DNA of 62,185 nt, taken from Bacteroidia bacterium (GTDB taxonomy: Bacteria; Bacteroidota; Bacteroidia; Bacteroidales; VadinHA17). Made by a program: the position numbers and the translations under genes. The stretch is from assembly GCA_026391215.1 (NCBI GenBank), contig JAPLDX010000040.1:1-62185 (forward strand). The letters are read 5' to 3'. This document shows positions 47,136-56,050 of this stretch, piece after piece; the stretch's first letter is position 1, and every line of letters begins with the position of its first letter. Below the pieces are notes generated by a model that ran no database searches, had not been told where the DNA came from, and saw only the letters and a program-made list of their open reading frames with translations.

Positions 47136-48977
47136 ATGAAGGATATATACGTTAACAGGAAATATGTCATAATCGGGCTGATCATTGTGGTATCTCTGAT
47201 ACTGATAATCAAAATGTTCGTAATTCAGGTTGTTGAGGATACTTACAGGATGTCGGCAGATAACAATGTTCTCAGATATGTCACCCAGTACCCGGCACGC
47301 GGACTGATCTATGACCGTAACGGTAAGCTTGTGGTTTTTAACCAGGCTGCATATGATCTGATGGTCATTCCGGCTCAGACAGGGAAGATGGATACTTCAC
47401 TCTTTTGCAGCGACCTGGGAATAACAAAAGCCATTCTGAAGGAAAAAATGAAATCTGCTGTTACATATTCCCGAAGGGCACCTTCGGTATTTCTGAAGCA
47501 GATATCAGCTGAGACCTATGCAAAGTTCCAGGAAAAGATGTTCATGTATCCCGGATTCTATGTTCAGCCCCGAACTCTTAGGAAATATTCCAGGCCTGTT
47601 GCTGCTCATCTTCTCGGATATGTAAGTGAGGCGGATGAGTCGTTGATCAGACAGGATCCCTACTATAAACCGGGAGACTATATCGGAAAGCTTGGTATCG
47701 AGGAAGCTTATGAAAAAGAACTGAGAGGAACCAGAGGTGTAAAAATCTTTATGGTAGATGTATACAGCCGCATAAAGGGATCATATGCCGAAGGCGACAT
47801 GGATACACTGGCTGTTCAAGGGAGAGATATTATTTCAGCCATTGACCTCGATCTCCAGGAATACGGTGAGAGGCTTATGCAGAATAAGACAGGGAGCATT
47901 GTTGCGATAGAACCGGGAACAGGCGAAATTCTTGCACTCGTTTCATCTCCTAATTATGATCCGGGTTTGCTGGTTGGAAGAATCAGATCGGAAAATTTTA
48001 CCGGGTTGCAGGCCGATACCCTGCTGCCACTATTTAACAGGGCATTCATGGCTTCATATCCCCCCGGATCAACTTTTAAACCTATAAACGGACTGATTGC
48101 TCTCCAGGAGAAAGTTATTTATCCTTCAACCAGGTTCGGATGCGATAATGGTTATCTTTTTGTTGCATGTCATTCACATTCATCCCCTCTCGATCTTGAA
48201 GGTGCAATAATGAATTCATGCAATTCCTATTTCTGCCAGACATATAGAAGAATACTGGAAAATCCACGGTATGCATCTGTCTCCGAAGCTTATGGAAAAT
48301 GGAAGAGTTATCTTGATGAATTCGGCTTTGGCAAGAAACTTGGCAGCGAATTTGTCAACGAACTTCCCGGATTAATACCCCCACCCTCATATTTCGAAAG
48401 GTTTTATGGCAAGAACACCTGGAAGGCGCTGAATGTGATCTCATTGGCTATCGGGCAGGGAGAGATAGGTACGACTCCGATGCAGATGGCTAATATGACT
48501 GCTGCAATTGCTAACAGGGGATATTTTTATACTCCGCATATTGTAAAGTCAATTGGCAGCGGCGGAAGAATAGATTCTGCATTTACAACAAGGCATAAAA
48601 TAAGCATTGATTCGGTAAATTTTGAAAGTGTCATCAATGGAATGGAGGCTGCAGTAAACGGCGGAGCCGGTGCAACAGCGCGAATAGCTGCACTTCAGGA
48701 TATTATTGTATGCGGCAAAACCGGAACAGCCGAAAATCCTCATGGTGAAGACCATTCAGTTTTTATTGCTTTTGCACCCAGGGATAATCCTAAGATTGCA
48801 ATAGCTGTATATGTGGAAAATGCAGGTTTCGGGGCTACATATGCTGCACCGGTTGCAAGCCTGATTATTGAAAAGTATCTTAAAGGAGAGATCTCTGAAG
48901 CTAATAAGTGGCAGGAGCAACGAATACTTGAACTTAACCTGATAAACAAATTGCCTGCAATTGAAACGGAGCATTAA
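47136..48977 (+). CDS. mrdA: Penicillin-binding protein 2 (peptidoglycan transpeptidase)
   Basis: The 613-aa product has one N-terminal membrane anchor, a dimerisation/pedestal domain (from PARGLIYDRNGKLVV), and a transpeptidase domain. The domain has Ser312-x-x-Lys315 in PPGSTFKPI, the SxN motif NSCNSYF near 365, and KTGTAE near 528. It cross-links lateral-wall peptidoglycan with RodA. Its last 17 bp overlap rodA. Confidence 0.96.
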   Translation: MKDIYVNRKYVIIGLIIVVSLILIIKMFVIQVVEDTYRMSADNNVLRYVTQYPARGLIYDRNGKLVVFNQAAYDLMVIPAQTGKMDTSLFCSDLGITKAILKEKMKSAVTYSRRAPSVFLKQISAETYAKFQEKMFMYPGFYVQPRTLRKYSRPVAAHLLGYVSEADESLIRQDPYYKPGDYIGKLGIEEAYEKELRGTRGVKIFMVDVYSRIKGSYAEGDMDTLAVQGRDIISAIDLDLQEYGERLMQNKTGSIVAIEPGTGEILALVSSPNYDPGLLVGRIRSENFTGLQADTLLPLFNRAFMASYPPGSTFKPINGLIALQEKVIYPSTRFGCDNGYLFVACHSHSSPLDLEGAIMNSCNSYFCQTYRRILENPRYASVSEAYGKWKSYLDEFGFGKKLGSEFVNELPGLIPPPSYFERFYGKNTWKALNVISLAIGQGEIGTTPMQMANMTAAIANRGYFYTPHIVKSIGSGGRIDSAFTTRHKISIDSVNFESVINGMEAAVNGGAGATARIAALQDIIVCGKTGTAENPHGEDHSVFIAFAPRDNPKIAIAVYVENAGFGATYAAPVASLIIEKYLKGEISEANKWQEQRILELNLINKLPAIETEH

Positions 48978-50385
48978 TATCTGGCAGGGGATCGATAAAA
49001 TATCGATTCTTCTTTTCCTGGTGCTGGTCATCATGGGATGGTTCAATATTTATGCTGCTGTATATAATGAAGACCACAAAGGAATTTTTGATCTTTCCCA
49101 GCGTTACGGGAAACAGTTCATCTGGATACTCGCATCGCTGGTACTGGCTGTATTTATTGTAATTATTGATACCAGGTTCTATTTCTTTTTTGCCTGGCTG
49201 ATATATGGAGGACTCATATTCCTTCTTATGCTTGTACTTATCTTAGGGAAAGATATAAATGGCGCCAGATCATGGTTTGAATTCGGGCAGGTAAGCTTTC
49301 AGCCTTCCGAATTTGCCAAATTTGGAACAGCCTTGGTTCTTGCGGATTTCTTAAACAAGCGAAGACATGAGCTCACAAAGCTAAAAGTGATCATCCCTTC
49401 CGCAGCTATAATTCTTTTGCCGGCTATTCTTACAGCATTACAACCCGACCTGGGATCCACTGTCGTATTCTTTTCATTCTTTGTAGTATTGTACAGGGAA
49501 GGTATGAGCCCTTTCATTTTTGTATCAGGATTGTTAATGCTGGTACTTTTCTTTTTCACTTTGCTTATAAATGATATTTACCTGGAAATTGGCATTATTG
49601 TCATTGCATTTCTTCTAACCTGGCTCGTAACAAGAAAATGGAAGGTATTTGTCACAGGGCTTGGAATTTTCTTATTCATCTCAGGAGCTTTATACGTACT
49701 CGATCATTTTGTAATTAATTCTCTTGGCAATAAGCTTGTCATATTGCTTTCGCTTATCCTGTCAGGGATAGCATTTGCATACTATATATACCAGAAGAAA
49801 GCAATATCAGTGCTGATTATTTATCTCTTTCTTCTGGGAAGCATAATATATATTGATTCGGTGGATTATGGCTACAGCCACCTGCTTAAGCCGCATCAAA
49901 GAGAAAGGGTGGAAATTATGCTTGGCTTCAAATCGGATCCACATGGCACAGGGTATAATGTAAATCAGTCAATGATATCTATTGGTTCCGGAGGAATGAC
50001 AGGAAAAGGATATCTCCAGGGCACACAGACGAAATTCAAATTTGTTCCTGCACAGAGCACCGATTTTATTTTTTGTACTATCGGGGAAGAATGGGGTTTT
50101 CTGGGATCAGTGACTGTGGTCGGTTTATATCTTTTTCTTCTGCTAAGGCTTATAATGCTTGCAGAACGACAGCGATCAGTGTTTTCAAGAATTTATGGCT
50201 ATGGTGTCGTGTCAATTCTGTTTACTCATTTTTTTATAAACATTGGTATGGCCATTGGCCTGGTACCTGTAATAGGAATACCATTACCCTTCTTAAGCTA
50301 TGGAGGCAGCTCCCTCTGGGGATTTACAATACTGTTGTTTATTTTTCTCAGACTTGATGCCAGCCGAACTGAATATCTTGTATGA
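48961..50385 (+). CDS. rodA: Rod shape-determining protein RodA (SEDS glycosyltransferase)
   Basis: The 474-aa polytopic SEDS protein has about 10-12 membrane segments, NGARSWFEFGQVSFQPSEFAKF near 100, and the C-terminal TGLVPVIGIPLPFLSYGGSS-type motif (GLVPVIGIPLPFLSYGG). It polymerises lipid II. The only start giving the family N-terminus (KRSINIWQGIDKISILL) is TTG 48961, inside mrdA; the next ATG is 24 codons later, within the first membrane segment. The middle of the protein has an inserted set of hydrophobic segments usual for Bacteroidota RodA. Confidence 0.94.
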   Translation: MKRSINIWQGIDKISILLFLVLVIMGWFNIYAAVYNEDHKGIFDLSQRYGKQFIWILASLVLAVFIVIIDTRFYFFFAWLIYGGLIFLLMLVLILGKDINGARSWFEFGQVSFQPSEFAKFGTALVLADFLNKRRHELTKLKVIIPSAAIILLPAILTALQPDLGSTVVFFSFFVVLYREGMSPFIFVSGLLMLVLFFFTLLINDIYLEIGIIVIAFLLTWLVTRKWKVFVTGLGIFLFISGALYVLDHFVINSLGNKLVILLSLILSGIAFAYYIYQKKAISVLIIYLFLLGSIIYIDSVDYGYSHLLKPHQRERVEIMLGFKSDPHGTGYNVNQSMISIGSGGMTGKGYLQGTQTKFKFVPAQSTDFIFCTIGEEWGFLGSVTVVGLYLFLLLRLIMLAERQRSVFSRIYGYGVVSILFTHFFINIGMAIGLVPVIGIPLPFLSYGGSSLWGFTILLFIFLRLDASRTEYLV

Positions 50386-50997
50386 TCAGAATGGTATTGT
50401 TATCCTGTGCGATATCTCAATCCCGAAATCTTTTTCCACATAATCAATTAGCTGAGGAAAGAACTCCATGAAATCATCCTGGAGTGAATAATAGTTTTTC
50501 TTGAGTGCGCGAATGGCAAATCGCGTTTCTTTAGGCAAGGTGGTGTGGTTACTGAGCGTTTTCAGAACATGGCGGATGCCGCTTGTGGTCTGATATGTTT
50601 CTATCCAGTTATTGATGATAAAGAATGGCATCATCTCCCGGACGTTTTCCGGCAGGATATCGTAATTGTTTACTAGTGCCCTGTAAAAGTTATAGGTAAC
50701 ACTTTCAAGAGGTCTCCTTGAAAAAAAATTCCATTCCTTGGTCAGAAAATGATCGTAAATTATATCCGTGACAACACCTGAATACCTGTGGTATTTTCTG
50801 GAAAAGAATATCTTACTGCGATGTACTACCGGATGACGATCAGTAAATCCGTCAATATGACGATGAAGAATTATCCCTTTTCGGATCATATCAGGATAAT
50901 TTAAATAATCACGCCCCTTCACATAATCGCCAATGTAATTTCCGATGATTATTTTATCGGAATCACCTGATAAGTATATGTGAGCGAGTACGTTCAT
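50386..50997 (-). CDS. acpH: Acyl carrier protein phosphodiesterase family protein
   Basis: The 203-aa protein is close to AcpH/COG3124: MNVLAHIYLSGDSDKIIIGNYIGDYVKG at the start, GIILHRHIDGFTDRHPVV near 45, and VTDIIYDHFL near 80. The His and Asp residues in these motifs form the HD-like metal site. The enzyme removes 4'-phosphopantetheine from ACP; other roles are possible. The stop is directly against the rodA stop with no gap. Convergent. Confidence 0.85.
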   Translation of the reverse strand: MNVLAHIYLSGDSDKIIIGNYIGDYVKGRDYLNYPDMIRKGIILHRHIDGFTDRHPVVHRSKIFFSRKYHRYSGVVTDIIYDHFLTKEWNFFSRRPLESVTYNFYRALVNNYDILPENVREMMPFFIINNWIETYQTTSGIRHVLKTLSNHTTLPKETRFAIRALKKNYYSLQDDFMEFFPQLIDYVEKDFGIEISHRITIPF

Positions 50998-51163
50998 ATG
51001 ATGATATAATAGTACAAAGAATTTATCATTTCAGATATGTAAAAAAAACATTTTCTTTATAGCTCGGATTTTCGATATACAAATTATACATTTGTTATTC
51101 ATTATAATATAAACTAAACGTATTTCATATAAATTAATTTTTCTAAAAAATTATGGAGGCTTT

Positions 51164-52519
51164 ATGAATAGGAAGAATGTTATTATAATTGGTGCAGCAG
51201 GAAGGGATTTCCACAATTTCAACACTTACTTCAGGGATAATGAAAGTTATAATGTAGTTGCATTTACAGCAGCCCAGATACCTGATATAGATGGCAGAAA
51301 ATATCCTTTTGAGCTAGCCGGCAAGCTGTATCCCAAGGGCATCCCGATATTTGCTGAAGGAAATCTTCCTGAACTGATACGGAAATATAAAGTTGATGAT
51401 TGTGTCTTTTCATACAGTGATGTAACTTACCAGAGAGTTATGTCGGTCAGCGCCATTGTTAACTCTGCAGGCGCAAATTTTGTGCTGCTGGGACCAAATG
51501 ATACCATGGTCAAAAGTACAAAGCCTCTTATAGCAGTAGGAGCGATCAGAACCGGCTGCGGAAAGAGCCAGACTTCAAGAAGGGTCATTGAGCTTCTTAT
51601 GGCTAAAGGATTGAAGGTAGTAGCAGTCCGGCACCCTATGCCATACGGAAATCTTGCTGAGCAAAAAGTACAGAGGTTTGCTACAATCAGGGATCTCGAA
51701 AAACATAAATGTACTGTTGAAGAAATGGAAGAATATGAACCCCATATAGTAAGAGGCAATGTCATTTATGCCGGTGTCGACTACGAAGCGATCTTAAGGA
51801 AAGCAGAAAAGGATCCTGCCGGCTGTGATGTAGTAGTCTGGGATGGAGGTAACAATGACTTTCCATTTTATAAACCCGACCTTATGATAACAGTTACAGA
51901 TCCTCACAGGGCAGGGCACGAATTAAGATACTATCCTGGAGAGGTGACTTTACGTTTAGCTGATGTGGTGATAATCAACAAAATGGACAGCGCTTCTCCG
52001 GAAGCAATACAAATAGTCCGTGAAAGCATCACAAAAGTTAATCCGAAAGCTATTGTCATTGATGGCGCCTCCCCGATAAAAGTTGATAATCCTTCAGTTA
52101 TTCGAGGGAAAAAGGTGCTTGTCGTTGAGGACGGACCCACTTTGACTCATGGTGAAATGAAACTTGGAGCCGGCATCATTGCCGCCCGTAAATTCGGAGC
52201 TGCTGAGCTTGTAGATCCGAGACCATATATAGTTGGAAAGCTGAAAGAAACATTCAGCATCTATCCAAATATCGGAACCCTTCTTCCCGCAATGGGCTAT
52301 GGGAAACAGCAATTAAAGGATCTTGAAAGCACAATCAATAAGACAAAATGTGACAGCGTAATAATTGCAACTCCTATTGATCTCAACAGGATCATCAATA
52401 TTAAAAAGCCCAATACCCGGGTTTATTATGATCTTCAGGAAATAGGAGATCCAAACCTGACACAGGTTCTTGATGATTTTATTAAGAAGCATAAGCTGGC
52501 AAGAAAGAAAAAAGCGTAG
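51164..52519 (+). CDS. Cyclic 2,3-diphosphoglycerate synthetase-like P-loop protein
   Basis: The 451-aa protein has an N-terminal Rossmann-like part (NVIIIGAAGRDFHNFNTYF, residues 1-120) and a P-loop domain. The P-loop domain has Walker A GAIRTGCGKSQTSRR near 127-141, VVWDGGNNDFPFYKPDL near 225 and a TDPHRAGHELRYYPGE segment. This is the layout of the family named after archaeal cyclic 2,3-diphosphoglycerate synthetase, with members in many anaerobic bacteria. The bacterial activity is untested as far as I know. It has a GGAGG ribosome site (51155-51159) and a TACATTTG -7-like element (51087-51094). It is monocistronic and convergent with the GH3 gene. Confidence 0.78.
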   Translation: MNRKNVIIIGAAGRDFHNFNTYFRDNESYNVVAFTAAQIPDIDGRKYPFELAGKLYPKGIPIFAEGNLPELIRKYKVDDCVFSYSDVTYQRVMSVSAIVNSAGANFVLLGPNDTMVKSTKPLIAVGAIRTGCGKSQTSRRVIELLMAKGLKVVAVRHPMPYGNLAEQKVQRFATIRDLEKHKCTVEEMEEYEPHIVRGNVIYAGVDYEAILRKAEKDPAGCDVVVWDGGNNDFPFYKPDLMITVTDPHRAGHELRYYPGEVTLRLADVVIINKMDSASPEAIQIVRESITKVNPKAIVIDGASPIKVDNPSVIRGKKVLVVEDGPTLTHGEMKLGAGIIAARKFGAAELVDPRPYIVGKLKETFSIYPNIGTLLPAMGYGKQQLKDLESTINKTKCDSVIIATPIDLNRIINIKKPNTRVYYDLQEIGDPNLTQVLDDFIKKHKLARKKKA

Positions 52520-52592
52520 TTTTAAACTACGCTTATCATTGAATAACATTGAAATAAAAGCTTGGCGTAGTTTGTAACTACGCCATCTTTTT
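52512..52592. terminator. Bidirectional terminator made of two related palindromes
   Basis: Palindrome 1 has arms AAGCGTAGTTT and AAACTACGCTT (52512-52534). Palindrome 2 has arms GGCGTAGTT and AACTACGCC (52564-52584). On the plus strand palindrome 2 is followed by ATCTTTTTT. On the minus strand palindrome 1 is followed by TTTTTTCTTTC. Each thus ends one of the two convergent genes. Palindrome 1 contains the TAG stop of the plus-strand gene. Confidence 0.8.
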
Positions 52593-54928
52593 TACTTCGG
52601 ATTCTTTACATATTTTTCAACGCGAGCATCTTTGATCACACCGTTCCAGTTCATACCGAAACCGAAATCATAAACATTTCCCTCAGAATCGGTATGGCAT
52701 GTCATATCAAAAGGCACATCTTCCTTTTGCAGTTCCACGGTCTTCATATCAACTGGCATCTGCATCGGTAATAGCCCTGATGGTTCAGCTGCTCCGCTTA
52801 AAATATCCAGGATAGCCTGATCCTGAACTTCAAAAGTGACCATAATGGCATCCACGTCTTTTTCAAATTCACTGAATACCATTGGTTTTGACATGTTGAT
52901 TATTACAATAACAGGCTTATCCTTCATGGCTTTTTTAGCATTCAGCACCATTTTAAGATCATTGACATTTTGAGCAGTGACAGATTTGTTCCTGTATGTA
53001 CGGTTGGTGAATTTTTCCAGTGGATCGCCTCCCACAATGCTCGGGTCCCGTGCATCCACAGCTTTGTAATTGCCATACTGCAGACTGATGGGAACATAGC
53101 CATTACCTCCTTTAGCTACATCTGCTCTGTCGTATCCGCTGCCGCTATTGGGACTGCTTATGACAACAAGCGCAAAGTCGGCTTCATCAGGATTTTCTGT
53201 AACATTGTAGTATTTCTTCACCAGTTCAATATTTACCGGGTAAGATTCTGATGCAGGTGTCTCCATGCCAAAGAAATTCCTTCCTGCCGGCGTTTTTCTT
53301 TTTGGAATATAAACAGTTTTGTTCTTCTCCGCAGGGAGCATCTTATCCTTGTTCTTAAGCATGACAACTGATTTCAACTGGGCATCATAACCTGCTTTCA
53401 TAAATTCCGAATTGCCTGTGATGGCTTTTGTTTCATCAGGATTGAGATAAGGATTTTCAAAAAGCCCCACCCTGAAAATATTCTTCAGCAGGCGGACTGC
53501 TGATTCCTCCAAACGGGCACGCATGAATTCCTCACCATGCTCCTTTACGCCTATATTATAAGCCTCCACAACGGGACCGGAAGCATTATTGCCACCAAAC
53601 TGATCGACACCAGCCATAATAAGCTTATAGTGTCTTTCAACCTCCGTAAGTTTTTCAACACCCCAGCATGTTGTTCCGAATCCATCAACAGCAGTTTCAT
53701 CCCTTGTTACACCCCAGTCGGTGCAGACAACACCGTCAAAATTGTATTTGCCCCTCAGCATGTCGGTAATGATATATTTATTATAGCTGTTGCCGACATT
53801 TTCATTATTCACATTATCAATTCCATAAGATATTGTATAGTAAGGCATTACAGCAGAAGCCATCTTTGTTTCTCCGTCCAGTTTCAATCCTCCCTCAGTG
53901 AATGGTATAAGTTGATCGGCAAGATTATTGCCCGGGTAAACAGCATACTTGCCAAAAGCAAAATGAGCATCACGTCCGCCTTCCTCGGGTCCGCCGCTCG
54001 GCCAATGCTTGATCATGGCATTTACACTGGTATAGCCCCATCCTCCGGCTATTGCCTTTTCACCGGTTGATGTCTGGAAACCGTCAACATAGGCGCGAGC
54101 CATATCTGCCGAAAGCTGAGGGCTTTCACCGAATGTACCGCTAACCCTGCCCCAGCGGGGCTCCGTAGCCAGGTCAATCTGAGGCGATAAAGCAGTTGTG
54201 ATACCCAGTGCCCGGTATTCCTTTGAGGCGATCTCCCCGAATTGTTTCACAACGGCAGGATCAAAAGTTGCAGCCATGCCAAGTGACCCCGGCCACATTG
54301 AAATTTGTCCGGCTGAACCAACGTTATATTCAGCTGTTGACATAGCCTGATGTCTTGGATCAGTACTGTTGTTGGCAGGAATGCCAAAGCCTATGCTTTC
54401 ACACAGAGCCTGAACATTGTTATTCCACAATGCAGCAACCTCAGGACTTTCAACTGATGTTACAAGTACATGGCGCAGGTTATCATCCGTAAGAAATTTA
54501 ATCTGTTGATCTGAAAGATCCGAAGCTTTTGCACCGCTTTCCCTGAAAGATTTCCCTCCATAAGTTGCTCCCCCGAAAGGACCGCGTCCTGGTCCTGAAG
54601 GAATTGCCTGGTGGGCGCTGTAAAGCATCAGTCCTGCAATCTGTTCAATACTCATTTTAGAAGCAAGGTCTTTTGCCCTTTCATCTGCACTCAGTTGCCA
54701 GTCTTCATATTTATCAAGTTCTCCATTCTTGTTAAGGTCCTTGAATGCAAATCCTTTTTCCGTTAATAATCTGACTCCAGATGTGGTATCATAACCCAGA
54801 GTCTGACCATCCTTGTTGATGACAGTTCTGACGGATCCTGTTCCGGTTTCGCTCCATTTTTTGCAACCGGTCATGATCAGGCAAACCATTACAGCAATTG
54901 CCATGAGATAAAAAGTAAGTTTTTTCAT
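52592..54928 (-). CDS. Glycoside hydrolase family 3 beta-glucosidase-like lipoprotein
   Basis: The 778-aa protein has a lipoprotein signal (VCLIMTGC, Cys22), a calcium-type EF-hand loop DLNKNGELDKYED (residues 64-76), then the GH3 (alpha/beta)8 domain and GH3-C domain. The nucleophile Asp404 is in VVCTDWGVT. HWPSGGPEEGGRDAHF lies near 310 in the substrate pocket. It probably trims beta-linked oligosaccharides at the cell surface or periplasm. It is last in the pgi-kinase-GH3 operon (40 bp after the kinase). Confidence 0.9.
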   Translation of the reverse strand: MKKLTFYLMAIAVMVCLIMTGCKKWSETGTGSVRTVINKDGQTLGYDTTSGVRLLTEKGFAFKDLNKNGELDKYEDWQLSADERAKDLASKMSIEQIAGLMLYSAHQAIPSGPGRGPFGGATYGGKSFRESGAKASDLSDQQIKFLTDDNLRHVLVTSVESPEVAALWNNNVQALCESIGFGIPANNSTDPRHQAMSTAEYNVGSAGQISMWPGSLGMAATFDPAVVKQFGEIASKEYRALGITTALSPQIDLATEPRWGRVSGTFGESPQLSADMARAYVDGFQTSTGEKAIAGGWGYTSVNAMIKHWPSGGPEEGGRDAHFAFGKYAVYPGNNLADQLIPFTEGGLKLDGETKMASAVMPYYTISYGIDNVNNENVGNSYNKYIITDMLRGKYNFDGVVCTDWGVTRDETAVDGFGTTCWGVEKLTEVERHYKLIMAGVDQFGGNNASGPVVEAYNIGVKEHGEEFMRARLEESAVRLLKNIFRVGLFENPYLNPDETKAITGNSEFMKAGYDAQLKSVVMLKNKDKMLPAEKNKTVYIPKRKTPAGRNFFGMETPASESYPVNIELVKKYYNVTENPDEADFALVVISSPNSGSGYDRADVAKGGNGYVPISLQYGNYKAVDARDPSIVGGDPLEKFTNRTYRNKSVTAQNVNDLKMVLNAKKAMKDKPVIVIINMSKPMVFSEFEKDVDAIMVTFEVQDQAILDILSGAAEPSGLLPMQMPVDMKTVELQKEDVPFDMTCHTDSEGNVYDFGFGMNWNGVIKDARVEKYVKNPK

Positions 54929-54968
54929 ATAAATCTTATTTATTTGGTTTTAAGGTATTTGAATTATG

Positions 54969-56048
54969 TCAACGACGAACGCGCGCATTCCCTTTCCAGA
55001 TGCTCCAGACCTGTTCTTCGTCAGCAGGCTGCGCATAATCTGTCATCACTGTTGTCGCCAGCGCGCCTGTAGCCCATCCAAACTGGATCCACTTATCGGG
55101 GCTCCATCCTTTCAGAATGGAATACAGCAAACCTCCTACAAATCCGTCACCGCCTCCGATTCGGTCAAGGACACGTATTTCACGAGGCTCAACAACATGC
55201 CAGTTCTCACCTTCAAGCATTATTGCTCCCCAGAGATGTTCATTAGTGCTTATAACCTGACGGAGTGTGGTAGCGAAAACGGAAGCATTCGGGAATGCTA
55301 TTTTCACCCTGTTTATCATCTCCTTGAAACTATCAATTTTTGAACTGAGATCTTTCCCTCCCTCTTCCGGACCCTTAATGTCAAGGCAAAGCTGAAAATC
55401 TTCTTCATTGCCGACAAGAATATCTGCGATACCTGCTATTTCTTTGAAAATAGCAGCCAGCTCTTTCTCCCGGCTTTTCCAGAAAGTTGCACGGTAGTTA
55501 AGATCAAAGGAGATTCGTGTCCCATTTTTCTTTGCTGCACGTGCCAGTTCCAGACAGAAATTACTGGTTTCAGGCGACAGGGCACATATTAATCCTGACA
55601 GGTGAAGTATCTGAACACCCTCTATACCGAATATGCGGTTCAGGTCAAAATCCTTGACATTCAATGTTCTACCGACTTCTCCGGCCCGGTCATTCTGAAC
55701 CCGTGGACCACGTGACCCATAACCACTGTCAGCAATATTGAACTGATGCCTGTAGCCCCATGGACCACCCTGCTCAACCTCAACTCCCTCATATGCCATG
55801 TGCCTGCAGGCAAGATTATCCTTTATAAGCCTTGCTATCGGGCTGTCTTTGACAAAAGTTGTCAGAACCTTTACCGGCTGTCCGAGAAATGATGATATGC
55901 TGGCCACGTTTGTTTCAGCGCTTGTAACATGCATATGGAATGTATCGCTGCAATGAACTGGTTGTCCGTTCAAAGGAGTAATGCGAACTCCCATGCTGGT
56001 GGGTACAACCAGCGACCAGGTGAATTCTTTCTTAAGTTCTATTATCAT
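54969..56048 (-). CDS. PfkB family sugar kinase (KdgK-like)
   Basis: The 359-aa ribokinase-fold protein has SAETNVASISSFLG near residue 48 in place of the usual G-G-A/G-x-x-N-v-A motif, RISFDLNYRATFW near 180 (as in 2-dehydro-3-deoxygluconate kinases), and the catalytic loop RIGGGDGFVGG with Asp301. The second position of the G-A-G-D anion-hole motif is Gly rather than Ala. It phosphorylates a sugar or sugar acid; KDG is the best guess. It is 2 bp downstream of pgi and 40 bp upstream of GH3. Confidence 0.82.
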   Translation of the reverse strand: MIIELKKEFTWSLVVPTSMGVRITPLNGQPVHCSDTFHMHVTSAETNVASISSFLGQPVKVLTTFVKDSPIARLIKDNLACRHMAYEGVEVEQGGPWGYRHQFNIADSGYGSRGPRVQNDRAGEVGRTLNVKDFDLNRIFGIEGVQILHLSGLICALSPETSNFCLELARAAKKNGTRISFDLNYRATFWKSREKELAAIFKEIAGIADILVGNEEDFQLCLDIKGPEEGGKDLSSKIDSFKEMINRVKIAFPNASVFATTLRQVISTNEHLWGAIMLEGENWHVVEPREIRVLDRIGGGDGFVGGLLYSILKGWSPDKWIQFGWATGALATTVMTDYAQPADEEQVWSIWKGNARVRR

Positions 56049-56050
56049 AG

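Noticed and set aside
53537..54070. 177-codon frame antisense to the GH3 gene
   Set aside because: It overlaps the GH3 catalytic domain including the nucleophile region and shows no family motif; a shadow frame.
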